Assembly (NCBI GenBank): GCA_044508625.1
Contig: JBIQHJ010000003.1
Coordinates: forward strand, 94,595-158,594
Direction: 5' to 3'
Source of the DNA: Castellaniella sp044508625
Lineage (GTDB): Bacteria > Pseudomonadota > Gammaproteobacteria > Burkholderiales > Burkholderiaceae_B
Length of the DNA stretch: 64,000 nt
Part shown: piece by piece, positions 48,869 to 56,707 of the stretch
Layout of the letters: each line of letters opens with the position of its first letter
Position numbering within the stretch: position 1 is the first letter of the stretch
The notes under the pieces: model-generated
Seen by the model: only the letters and a program-made list of their open reading frames with translations
Told to the model about the DNA's origin: nothing
Databases searched by the model: none
Made by a program: the position numbers and the translations under genes

Positions 48869-51255
48869 TGGTCGCGGTCACGCCGGATGCCTGGGCCCGG
48901 GGCGCCACGGTGGCCCAGGACCTGAACGCGCGCCAGCGCGAGGCGGTGCTGTATCTCGACGGCCCCTGCCTGGTGCTGGCCGGCGCCGGCAGCGGCAAGA
49001 CCCGCGTCATCACCCAGAAAATGGCCTACCTGCTGCGTGAATGCGGCTACCAGGCCCGCAACGTGGTGGCCCTGACCTTCACCAACAAGGCCGCCCGCGA
49101 GATGGCCGAGCGCGTGCGCGGCCTGGTCGACGCCCGCCTGCTGCGCGGCCTGACCGTGGGGACCTTCCATTCGCTGGGCCTGCGCTTCCTGCGCGAGGAA
49201 GCCGCCGCCGCGGGGCTGAAGCGCGGCTTCTCCATCCTCGATTCCAACGACGCGCTGGCCATCATCCAGGAGCTGCTCGCCACCACCGACAAGGCCCGGC
49301 TGCGCGCCGTGCAGCAGACCATCTCGCTGTGGAAGAACGCCATGCTGACGCCCGATGCGGCGGCCGCCGCGGCGCGCGACCCGGGCGAGGCCGAGGCGGT
49401 CAGGGTGTATCGCAGCTACGAGGCCACGCTGCGCGCCTACCAGTCGGTCGATTTCGACGACCTGATCCGCCTGCCGGCGCTGCTGCTCGAGACCGACGAG
49501 GGCCTGCGCGCGCGCTGGCGGGCGCGGGTGCACTACCTGCTGGTGGACGAATACCAGGACACGAACTCCTGCCAGTACCGGCTGGTGCGCCACCTGTGCG
49601 GCGACCGGGCCATGTTCACGGCGGTGGGCGACGACGACCAGGCGATCTACGCCTGGCGCGGCGCCACGGTGGAAAACCTCGCGCGCCTGGCCGAGGACTA
49701 TCCGCGCCTGAAAGTCGTCAAGCTCGAGCAGAACTACCGCTCGGTGCAACGCATCCTGCACGCCGCCAACCGGGTGATCGGGCACAACCCCAAGGTCTTC
49801 GAAAAGACCCTGTGGTCGGACCTGGGCATGGGCGAGCCGATCCGCGTCACACCGATGGACACCGACCTCGCCGAGGCCGAATCGATCGCCATGCGGCTCT
49901 CGGCCGCACGGTTCGAGCGCCAGGCCCAATGGAAGGATTTCGCCGTGCTGTACCGCGGCAACCACCAGGCGCGCGTCATGGAGCAGGCCTTGCGCAACCT
50001 GCGCATCCCCTACACGATTTCCGGCGGGCAGAGCTTCTTCGACAAGGCCGAGGTGCGCGACATCCTCGCCTACCTGCGCCTGATCGCCAACGACAGCGAC
50101 GACCCCGCCTTCATCCGCGCCATGACCACCCCGCGCCGCGGCGTCGGGCAGGCCACCCTGCAGGCGCTGGGCGCGAGCGCGGCGCGCCGCGGCCTGTCGC
50201 TGCTCGAGGCGGCCATGGCGGCGGACGAGGGCGAGCTGCCCGCCGGTCGCCAGCGCGAGGCCGTGCGCGGCTTCGTGCGCCTGATCCAGGGCTTCCAGGC
50301 GCGCGCCGCCCGCCGCGGGGGCGCCGCGCCGCCAGCGCCGCCGGTTCAGGCCGAGCTGCCCGTGGCGGCCTGCGAGCCCCCCGCAGGCCGTGGCGATGCC
50401 GGGCCATCAGCCGTCCAGGCCGAGCTGCTGCCCATGGCGGCCTGCGAGCCCGTCGCACGCCGTGGCGATGCCGGACCATCTGCCATCCGGGCCGAGTTGC
50501 CCGTGGTAGCCTGCGAGCCCCCCGCGTGGGACGCGCCCGCCTGGGAGGGTCCGGCCTTCGCGCCGGCGCCGTCCGCCGCGCCGGCGGCTGCGGGCGGCCC
50601 GCTCGGTGCGGATGGGTTCCGCGAGGACGACGCCGGCCGCGTCCTGGACGACCTGCTGGCCGCCATCGACTACGAGCGCCACCTGTACGACACGCTCGAC
50701 GAGCGCCAGGCCCAGGCCCGCTGGGCCAATGTGCTCGAACTGGCCGATTGGCTCAAGCGCAAGGCCGACGAGGAGGACATGACCCTGCTCGAACTCGTGC
50801 AGCACGTCGCCCTCGTGACCATGCTCGAGCGCGCCGACGACGAGGAGCCCGATGCCGTGAAGCTCTCGACCCTGCACGCGTCCAAGGGCCTGGAATACCC
50901 GCACGTCTACCTGATCGGGGTCGAGGAGGGCTTGCTGCCGCATCGCGGCGCGGCCGAGGACGACGACGGCAGCGAGGAGGCCGCGGCCGCCCTGGCCGGG
51001 CGCATCCAGGAGGAGCGGCGCCTGATGTACGTGGGCATCACCCGCGCGCGCCGCAGCCTGCACATCAGTTGGTGCCGCAAGCGGCGCCGGGGCCGCGAGG
51101 ACCTGCCGCGCGAGCCGTCCCGCTTCATCAAGGAAATGGGCCTGGAGGCCGAGGCCGCGCCCGGTGCGGCGCCGCAGGCCGATCCCGAGCAGACGCTGGG
51201 GCGCCTGAAGGCCCTGCTGGCCGTCAAGCCCGGGCGGCGCCCGGCGGGCGGATGA
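48868..51255 (+). CDS. rep: UvrD/Rep-family DNA helicase with a repeat-rich insertion
   Basis: A 795-residue superfamily 1A helicase: Q-motif LNARQREAV, Walker A GAGSGKT, DEYQDTN (motif II), GDDDQAIYAWRGA (III), EQNYRS (IV), TLHASKGLEY (V) and YVGITRARRSL (VI). Rep of E. coli is about 670 residues. The surplus is explained by an insertion of about 110 residues (roughly 478-590), low in complexity and built of three tandem 23-24-residue repeats encoded at 50347-50529. It falls in the 2B region, which is mobile in this family. The start overlaps priA (TGATG). The symbol rep is used because the motif context is Rep-like, but UvrD cannot be excluded. Confidence 0.92.
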   Translation: MVAVTPDAWARGATVAQDLNARQREAVLYLDGPCLVLAGAGSGKTRVITQKMAYLLRECGYQARNVVALTFTNKAAREMAERVRGLVDARLLRGLTVGTFHSLGLRFLREEAAAAGLKRGFSILDSNDALAIIQELLATTDKARLRAVQQTISLWKNAMLTPDAAAAAARDPGEAEAVRVYRSYEATLRAYQSVDFDDLIRLPALLLETDEGLRARWRARVHYLLVDEYQDTNSCQYRLVRHLCGDRAMFTAVGDDDQAIYAWRGATVENLARLAEDYPRLKVVKLEQNYRSVQRILHAANRVIGHNPKVFEKTLWSDLGMGEPIRVTPMDTDLAEAESIAMRLSAARFERQAQWKDFAVLYRGNHQARVMEQALRNLRIPYTISGGQSFFDKAEVRDILAYLRLIANDSDDPAFIRAMTTPRRGVGQATLQALGASAARRGLSLLEAAMAADEGELPAGRQREAVRGFVRLIQGFQARAARRGGAAPPAPPVQAELPVAACEPPAGRGDAGPSAVQAELLPMAACEPVARRGDAGPSAIRAELPVVACEPPAWDAPAWEGPAFAPAPSAAPAAAGGPLGADGFREDDAGRVLDDLLAAIDYERHLYDTLDERQAQARWANVLELADWLKRKADEEDMTLLELVQHVALVTMLERADDEEPDAVKLSTLHASKGLEYPHVYLIGVEEGLLPHRGAAEDDDGSEEAAAALAGRIQEERRLMYVGITRARRSLHISWCRKRRRGREDLPREPSRFIKEMGLEAEAAPGAAPQADPEQTLGRLKALLAVKPGRRPAGG
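50347..50529. repeat. In-frame coding repeats inside the helicase gene
   Basis: Three tandem units begin at 50347 (69 bp), 50416 (72 bp) and 50488 (truncated). Each encodes a peptide close to QAELPVAACEPPAGRGDAGP. They are multiples of three, so the frame is kept. They form the core of the extra 110 residues in the helicase. Confidence 0.85.
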
Positions 51256-51321
51256 TCCCTCGGGCCGCGGATGCTCCCTCGGGCCGCGGAGGCTCCCTCG
51301 CAGAGGCTCCCTCGGGCCGCG
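51251..51321. repeat. Minisatellite: 19-bp units after the helicase stop
   Basis: Four units close to GATGCTCCCTCGGGCCGCG run from 51251 to 51321; the third is shortened to 14 bp. The first overlaps the helicase stop codon. Confidence 0.8.
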
Positions 51322-51384
51322 GAGGAACCGGACCCGCCGGCCGCCCATCCCGGCGGACTCGGGGATGCCCGGTTCCCCAGGACG

Positions 51385-51419
51385 AAAAAAGGGCGGAACC
51401 GGTTTGTCCGGTTCCGCCC
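51385..51419 (-). terminator. Strong Rho-independent terminator of the small minus-strand gene
   Basis: GGGCGGAACCGG and CCGGTTCCGCCC form a perfect 12-bp stem with a 5-nt loop. On the minus strand it is followed by six T (AAAAAA at 51385-51390), so it ends the transcript of the gene at 51472-51699. It may also serve the helicase from the other side. Confidence 0.85.
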
Positions 51420-51471
51420 CTGGGCGTTCTTGCAAGCGCCCGCCGCGGCGAGCGATCAGGAACTCAGCCGA

Positions 51472-51699
51472 TCACCACTGCGTGCGCGAGTAGCGGGCGT
51501 CGCGGGCGCGGGCCTCGGCCTGCGCGTTGATGATTTCGCCGATGCCGCGGGCGACGCGCGCGCCGGCGCGCTTGGCGCCGCGGGCGATGCCGACGAGCAT
51601 GTCCTTGATCGACAGGGAGTCCGATGTGTCCATGATGGCTTGGCTGTAGGCGCGCTCCAGGGCATCGGAAAAGAGGGCGGGGGTGTTGCCGTAGTTCAT
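51472..51699 (-). CDS. Small protein of unknown function, 75 residues
   Basis: ATG 51699 has AGGAG at 6-nt spacing, and the gene has its own promoter region and a strong terminator, so it is very likely expressed. The protein (MNYGNTPALFSDALERAYSQ and onward) has a soluble N-terminal half and a basic Arg/Ala-rich amphipathic helix (GARVARGIGEIINAQAEARA). It ends in RDARYSRTQW. I recognise no family; it only vaguely recalls short DUF1127-type stress peptides by size and basic C-terminus. Two palindromic sites lie directly upstream, suggesting tight regulation. Confidence 0.75.
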   Translation of the reverse strand: MNYGNTPALFSDALERAYSQAIMDTSDSLSIKDMLVGIARGAKRAGARVARGIGEIINAQAEARARDARYSRTQW

Positions 51700-51740
51700 G
51701 TGTGCTCCTGGTGAGAGACGTTGCTTCGATGGAGACATTC

Positions 51741-51778
51741 TAGGGTAAACCCTGATTAAAAGCTAGGGGTAAACCCTA
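51741..51778. promoter_or_regulatory. Two AGGGT-AA-ACCCT palindromes upstream of the small gene
   Basis: TAGGGTAAACCCT (51741-51753) and TAGGGGTAAACCCTA (51764-51778) are two copies of an inverted repeat (AGGGT/ACCCT, AA centre) whose starts are 23 bp apart, on about the same helix face every two turns. They begin about 42 bp before the ATG. A dimeric regulator binding cooperatively is the likely reading. Confidence 0.62.
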
Positions 51779-51797
51779 ATCTCACCGAAAGGCACGG

Positions 51798-51904
51798 AAC
51801 TGTGGCCGAAAGGCATCACCCGCCGGCGGCCCCCATCGTGGCCGGCAAGTTCGAGCCTGAGGGCGGTAACTGTGGCTGAAAGGCAGCACCTGCCGGCGGC
51901 CCCG
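51798..51904. repeat. 37-bp direct repeat, 70-bp period
   Basis: A 37-bp sequence starting AACTGTGGCCGAAAGGCA occurs at 51798-51834 and, with four or so differences, at 51868-51904. The unit between repeats contains further related pieces. It fills the gap between the small gene and maiA. Confidence 0.8.
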
Positions 51905-51940
51905 CCCGACCCGGGCGGAGGGCCTGCCGGCGCCCGCGGC

Positions 51941-52588
51941 TCACTCGGCGTCGGGCTGGCGCGAGGGATGCGCGGCCTGGAAGGCCGGGAGGGTCTCGCA
52001 ATGCGCCGCGATGCGCGCGATCGTCGGGAACGGCCCGAGGTCGATCTCGTAGCGCTGGGCGTTGAAGACCTGCGGCACCAGGCAGCAGTCGGCCAGCCCC
52101 GGCTGGTCGCCGTGGCAGCACAGCCCGGTATCCCCGGAGCGCCGCAATTGCTGCTCCAGGGCCTCGAAGCCGACGGCGATCCAGTGGCGGTACCAGGCAT
52201 CGCGCTGCTCCTGGCCGACGCCCGCCTGGTGGGCGAGGTAGCGCAGCACGCGCAGATTGTTCAGGGGATGGATGTCGCAGGCGATGTGCAGCGCGAGCGC
52301 CCGCACCCGCGCCCGCGCCAGCGGCGACTGCGGCAGCAGGCTGGCGGGCCCGTAGGCCTCGTCGAGATATTCGATGATCGCCAGGGACTGGGTGAGGACC
52401 CGGCCGTCGTCGGACAGCGCGGGCACCAGGCTTTCGGGATTGATCTCCCGGTACCGGGCGGAGAGCTGCTCGCCGCCGTCGCGCAGCAGGTGCACCGGCA
52501 CGATGGCGTGGTCCAGGCCCTTGAGGCCCAGCGCGATCCGGACCCGGTAGGCCGCCGAGCTGCGGAAATACGAATAGAGCTCGAGCAT
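51941..52588 (-). CDS. maiA: Maleylacetoacetate isomerase (zeta-class GST)
   Basis: A 215-residue GST of the zeta class. The signature SSAAYRVRIALGLKGL at residues 10-25 holds the glutathione-activating Ser. NPESLVPAL (cis-Pro), LTQSLAIIEYLDE and a C-terminal helical domain follow. It isomerises maleylacetoacetate, or maleylpyruvate, to the fumaryl form in tyrosine/homogentisate or gentisate breakdown. It lies 5 bp after the FAH gene in the same operon, which fits that pathway exactly. Homogentisate dioxygenase is not in the window. Confidence 0.93.
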   Translation of the reverse strand: MLELYSYFRSSAAYRVRIALGLKGLDHAIVPVHLLRDGGEQLSARYREINPESLVPALSDDGRVLTQSLAIIEYLDEAYGPASLLPQSPLARARVRALALHIACDIHPLNNLRVLRYLAHQAGVGQEQRDAWYRHWIAVGFEALEQQLRRSGDTGLCCHGDQPGLADCCLVPQVFNAQRYEIDLGPFPTIARIAAHCETLPAFQAAHPSRQPDAE

Positions 52589-52593
52589 GGGGG

Positions 52594-53613
52594 TCAGGCT
52601 CCGGGGCGGCGCTGGACGAGCTGGTCGATCGTCCCGAAGATATCCTCGCCCGCCTCGTCCAGCATCCGGATGCGGACCCGGTCGCCGAAGCGCATGAACG
52701 GCGTGGCGGGCTTGCCGCCCTCGATGGTTTCGTACATGCGCACCTCGGCGATGCAGCAGTATCCGACGCCGCCGTTGCGGATGCTCGAGCCGTGCAGGCC
52801 GCCCTGCTTGTTCGACACCGTGCCCGAGCCGATGATGGAGCCGGCCGCGAGGCAGCGCGTGCGCGCCGCGTGGGCGATGAGCCGGGGCAGGCTGAAGGTC
52901 ATGTCCTGGCCCGCGTTGGGGCGGCCGAAGGGCTCGCCGTTGAGCTCCACCAGCAGCGGCAGGTGCAGCTTGCCATCGCGCCAGTGCGCGCCCAGCTCGT
53001 CGGGCGTGACGGCGACGGGCGAGAACGCGCTCGCCGGCTTGGATTGAAAGAACCCGAAACCCTTGGCGAGCTCCGCGGGGATCAGGCCGCGCAGCGAGAC
53101 GTCGTTGACCAGCATGAGCAGCCGGATGGCCCGGGCCGCGTCCGATTCGTTCACGCCCATGGGGACGTCGCCGGTGATCACGGCGACCTCGGCCTCCATG
53201 TCGATGCCCCAGTCCTCGGTGTCGGCGATGATGGGATCGCGCGGCCCGATGAAGGAATCCGAGCCGCCCTGGTACATCAGGGGATCGCTGAAGAACGATT
53301 CGGGCACGGTGCTGTTGCGCGCCTTGCGCACCAGCTCCACGTGGTTCAGGTAGGCCGAGCCGTCGGCCCACTGGTAGGCGCGCGGCAGCGGCGAGTGGCA
53401 GGCGTTCTGGTCGAAGGGCATGGCGCCCTGCACGTCGCCGGCGTTGAGCCAGTCATAGATTTCGCGCAGGCCCGGGGCGCATTCGTCCCAGTCGTCGAGC
53501 GCGGCCTGCAGGGTCGGCGCGATGTCCGGTACGGGAATGCAAGAGCCGAGGTCGCGGCTGACCACGACCAGGCGGCCGTCGCGCGTCTGATCCTTGAGTG
53601 TGGCGAGTTTCAT
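52594..53613 (-). CDS. Fumarylacetoacetate hydrolase family protein
   Basis: A 339-residue hydrolase. It shows the FAH metal ligands: PRAYQWADGSAYLNH, then GIDMEAEVAVITGD (two Glu) and LVNDVSLR (Asp). GSIIGSGTVSNKQGG is the active-site loop. It splits fumarylacetoacetate into fumarate and acetoacetate, or fumarylpyruvate. The size is that of the bacterial 330-340-residue FAH branch seen next to maiA in Bordetella-like genomes, as I recall. Transcription runs from the TRAP genes upstream. Confidence 0.93.
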   Translation of the reverse strand: MKLATLKDQTRDGRLVVVSRDLGSCIPVPDIAPTLQAALDDWDECAPGLREIYDWLNAGDVQGAMPFDQNACHSPLPRAYQWADGSAYLNHVELVRKARNSTVPESFFSDPLMYQGGSDSFIGPRDPIIADTEDWGIDMEAEVAVITGDVPMGVNESDAARAIRLLMLVNDVSLRGLIPAELAKGFGFFQSKPASAFSPVAVTPDELGAHWRDGKLHLPLLVELNGEPFGRPNAGQDMTFSLPRLIAHAARTRCLAAGSIIGSGTVSNKQGGLHGSSIRNGGVGYCCIAEVRMYETIEGGKPATPFMRFGDRVRIRMLDEAGEDIFGTIDQLVQRRPGA

Positions 53614-53692
53614 GAGTGCTCCGGGCGTCCCGGGGCGGGTGCCCCGCGGAACGGTGCGGGGCGCCGCCGGCCGCGGCGCCCCAGGGTTGAAA

Positions 53693-54673
53693 TCACTTGA
53701 GTTCGGCCTGGACCTGGTCGAACAGCTCCTGTCCCACGCTGGGGATGAACATCTGCCAGACGGGCTGGACGCGCTCGCGCATGCGGTCATGCTCGGCGTC
53801 GCTCACCTCGTTGATCTGCATGCCGTGCTTGGCCATGACGTCCTTGGCCGACTCGCCCTGCGCGCGGGCCACCTCGCGCTGGTAGGCGCGCGCCTCGACG
53901 GCGGAATCCTTGAGGATCTTTTGCTGCTCGGGGGACAGCTTGTCCCAGAAGGCCTTGGAAACCAGCGGGATGAAGGCGCCGTAGCTGTGGCGGGTGATCG
54001 ACAGGTATTTCTGGACCTCGTAGAGCTTGAGGGCGGCGATCACCGCGTTGGGCGTGCCCTGGCCGTCGATGGTGCGGGTCTCGAGCGCGGTGTAGAGCTC
54101 CGGCACCGCCAGCGGCACGGGGTTGGCGCCCAGCGCCTTGATGGTCTCCTGGGTGATCTTGGCCTGAATCGAGCGGAACTTCAGGCCCTCGAAGTCCTCG
54201 ACCTTGGCGATCGGATGCTTGCTGTTGGTGGCGTTGAAAAAGCCGTTCTCCCAGTAGGCCAGGCCCACCAGCCCGTGCGCGGGCAGGGTTTCCAGCAGCT
54301 TGTCGCCCACCGGGCCGTCCAGAACCTTCTCGGCCTGCTGCGAATTCTTGAACAGGAAGGGGAAGTCGAGGATCTCGTAGGCCTTGACCATGCCGGTCAG
54401 GGTGGTGGTCTGCGGCACCGTGAACTCGATGGTGCCGCCCTGCAGGGCCGAGGTCACCTGCACGTCGTTGCCCAGCGCGCCGCTGTAGTAGGGCTTGATG
54501 TCGATCTCGCCGTTGCTCTTGGCCTTGACCAGCTCGACGAACTTGGCGACGCCCTGGCCCTGGTGGGATTTCTCGGGCAGGGTGACGGCGAACTTGCCGG
54601 TGACCGCGGCCACGGCGGCGCCCGACAGCGAGGCGGCCAGCAGGCCGGCCAGCAGTGCGATACGGATTTTCAT
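53693..54673 (-). CDS. TRAP transporter substrate-binding protein, DctP family
   Basis: A 326-residue periplasmic protein with a signal peptide (MKIRIALLAGLLAASLSGAA, cleaved near AVA-A). It has the SNGEIDIKPYYSGALGNDVQV segment and LKFRSIQAKITQETIKALGANPVPLAVPELYTALETRTIDGQ, where the key Arg and the closing Gln/Asp lie. It is third in its operon after DctQ and DctM. It may bind an aromatic or dicarboxylic acid that ends in the FAH/MaiA route. Confidence 0.92.
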   Translation of the reverse strand: MKIRIALLAGLLAASLSGAAVAAVTGKFAVTLPEKSHQGQGVAKFVELVKAKSNGEIDIKPYYSGALGNDVQVTSALQGGTIEFTVPQTTTLTGMVKAYEILDFPFLFKNSQQAEKVLDGPVGDKLLETLPAHGLVGLAYWENGFFNATNSKHPIAKVEDFEGLKFRSIQAKITQETIKALGANPVPLAVPELYTALETRTIDGQGTPNAVIAALKLYEVQKYLSITRHSYGAFIPLVSKAFWDKLSPEQQKILKDSAVEARAYQREVARAQGESAKDVMAKHGMQINEVSDAEHDRMRERVQPVWQMFIPSVGQELFDQVQAELK

Positions 54674-54707
54674 TGTGTTGCCTCCTGGGGTGGTTGGGGG
54701 GTGGATG

Positions 54708-55985
54708 CTAGCGCCACCACTCGGCCGGTACGGTGACCAGAGCGGGGAACAGGATCAGCAGGACCAGGACCGCCAGCAGCGCGAGCAGGAACGGCAGGAT
54801 GCCGCGCGTCGCCTGGGACATGGTGACCTTGCCGACGGAACTGACCACGTTGAGCACGACGCCCACGGGCGGGGTGATCATGCCGATCGAGCAGTTCATG
54901 ATGAAGATCACGCCGAAATAGATGGGATCGATGTCGGCGGCCTTGACGATGGGCAGGAACACCGGCGTGAAGATCAGCACGATGGGGATGAAGTCCAGCA
55001 CCATGCCGGCGAAGAACACCACCACCATCATCGCGGCCACCAGCACCAGCGGGTGGTCGGACAGGGATTGCAGCCAGCCGCCGACCTGTCCCGAGATGTC
55101 CGTGATGGTGATCATGTACGAGGCCACCATGGCCAGCGAGGCCAGCAGCAGGACCACCGAGGTGGTGCGCGCGGTGGTCAGCAGGCAGTGGTAGATGGTG
55201 CGCCAGTCCAGCTCGCGGTAGACCACGGCGCCGACGAACAGCGCGTAGGCGGCCGCGACGACCGCGGCCTCGGTCGGCGTGAAGATGCCGAAGCGCAGGC
55301 CGCCGATGATGATGACCGGCAGCATCAGGGCCCAGCCCCCTTGTCCCAGCAGGACCAGCCGCCGGCGCCAGGGCACGCGGGGCGTCAGCGCCGCGTTCTG
55401 CCCGCGGGCCACGATCCACCAGGCGATCACCAGGGACGCGCCCATCAGGATGCCGGGGACGATGCCCGCGAGGAACAGGCGCGTGATGGAGAGGTTGGCC
55501 ACGACGCCGAAGATCAGGAAGCCGATGGACGGCGGAATGACCGGCGCGATGATGCCGCCGGCCGCCATCAGGCCGCAGGCGCGTTCGGGGTTGTAGCCGG
55601 CCTGGCGCATCATGGGCACCAGGATGGCGGCCAGGGCGGCGGTGTCGGCCACGGCCGAGCCCGAGAGGCTCGCCAGCAGGATGGCGGCGAAGATCGCCAC
55701 GTAGCCCAGGCCCCCGCGCAGGTGGCCGACGAAGGCGCTGGCCATGTCCACGATGCGCTTGGACAGGCCGCCGGCGTTCATGAACTCGCCGGCCAGGATG
55801 AAGAACGGGACCGCCATCAGCACGAAGTTGTCCGCGCCGGCGATGGCGTTCTGGACGACGATCTGGGTGTCGAACTGGCCGGTCAGCAGCATCAGCGCGA
55901 CCCCCGCGAACATCAGCGCGAAGGCGATGGGCAGGCCCAGGGCAATCAGGCCCAGCAGCGTTCCGATGAACAGGGCGGCGCTCAT
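54708..55985 (-). CDS. TRAP transporter large permease, DctM family
   Basis: A 425-residue permease. Landmarks are DNFVLMAVPFFILAGEFMNAGG, LLASLSGSAVADTAALAAILVP (the Ser-Gly-Ser site with an Asp, unlike the other three systems), GIIAPVIPPSIGFLIFG and ITPPVGVVLNVV. Its start overlaps the DctQ stop (ATGA). This system belongs to a branch different from the two similar ones at 16338 and 30510. Confidence 0.94.
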   Translation of the reverse strand: MSAALFIGTLLGLIALGLPIAFALMFAGVALMLLTGQFDTQIVVQNAIAGADNFVLMAVPFFILAGEFMNAGGLSKRIVDMASAFVGHLRGGLGYVAIFAAILLASLSGSAVADTAALAAILVPMMRQAGYNPERACGLMAAGGIIAPVIPPSIGFLIFGVVANLSITRLFLAGIVPGILMGASLVIAWWIVARGQNAALTPRVPWRRRLVLLGQGGWALMLPVIIIGGLRFGIFTPTEAAVVAAAYALFVGAVVYRELDWRTIYHCLLTTARTTSVVLLLASLAMVASYMITITDISGQVGGWLQSLSDHPLVLVAAMMVVVFFAGMVLDFIPIVLIFTPVFLPIVKAADIDPIYFGVIFIMNCSIGMITPPVGVVLNVVSSVGKVTMSQATRGILPFLLALLAVLVLLILFPALVTVPAEWWR

Positions 55986-56545
55986 CGGCGGGGCTCCTCG
56001 CGGTCGTGCGCGGCTTGCTCCTCGATGCGGTCGGCGAGATCCTCGATGCGGTCGGCCAGGTCCTCGGTGAGGTGGTCGTCATAGCCGGCCAGGGCGCGCC
56101 GGATGTTGTTGCACACCGGAAAGAGCAGCGTGATGCCGAAGACCAGCGCGACGCCGTAGAGCCAGGCGTACGAGATTTCCAGCACGGGATAGCTGTTGCC
56201 CAGGTTGATGAGGGTCTGCTTCCAGCCGCCGATGATGAAGATCACGCCGCCGGCGAGTATCAGCAGGCCCGTGAAGACGACCAGCGCCCGCCGCGTGCGC
56301 GGGCCCACCATGCGTTGCAGGGTGTCGAACCCGATGTGGCTGCGCTGGCCGGAGGCCAGGACGGCGCCCATGAAGATCAGCCACACGAACAGCAGGCGCG
56401 AGAGCTCCTCCGAGATCGCGATGCCCGAATTGAAGGCGTAGCGCAGGACGACGTTGCCGAACACCAGGATCCCCATGATGGCCAGGCAGGCGACGATGAG
56501 GATTTCGAAGCCGCGCGTGATCAGGCGTGCGGCGCGCTCAAACAT
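55982..56545 (-). CDS. TRAP transporter small permease, DctQ family
   Basis: A 187-residue protein with four helices and the DctQ motif ISEELSRLLFVWLIFMGAV followed by RSHIGFDTL. The cytosolic C-terminus repeats ADRIEDLADRIEEQ, a small charged heptad-like duplication suggesting a coiled coil. It is the first gene of the five-gene minus-strand operon to maiA. It is divergent from the LysR gene, which may regulate it. Confidence 0.88.
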   Translation of the reverse strand: MFERAARLITRGFEILIVACLAIMGILVFGNVVLRYAFNSGIAISEELSRLLFVWLIFMGAVLASGQRSHIGFDTLQRMVGPRTRRALVVFTGLLILAGGVIFIIGGWKQTLINLGNSYPVLEISYAWLYGVALVFGITLLFPVCNNIRRALAGYDDHLTEDLADRIEDLADRIEEQAAHDREEPRR

Positions 56546-56642
56546 GGCTTCCTCGCGGGGTGGTCGCGTGCATGGGGATCCTCCCAGGGCTTTCGATGAG
56601 CCGGTTCCGATATTCCCGTATTAAAGGGAAATTCCAGCTATC

Positions 56643-56655
56643 ATACAAACGGTAT
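56643..56655. promoter_or_regulatory. Possible LysR-type box ATAC-N5-GTAT
   Basis: ATACAAACGGTAT is an inverted repeat with a 5-nt centre, in the AT-rich divergent spacer between the TRAP operon and the LysR gene. Many LysR regulators bind such T-N11-A type sites upstream of their own gene. Pattern evidence only. Confidence 0.45.
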
Positions 56656-56707
56656 TTTCATATGTATTTATCTGTAAAACTTATGGATTGGCAATGGACG
56701 TGATCCC

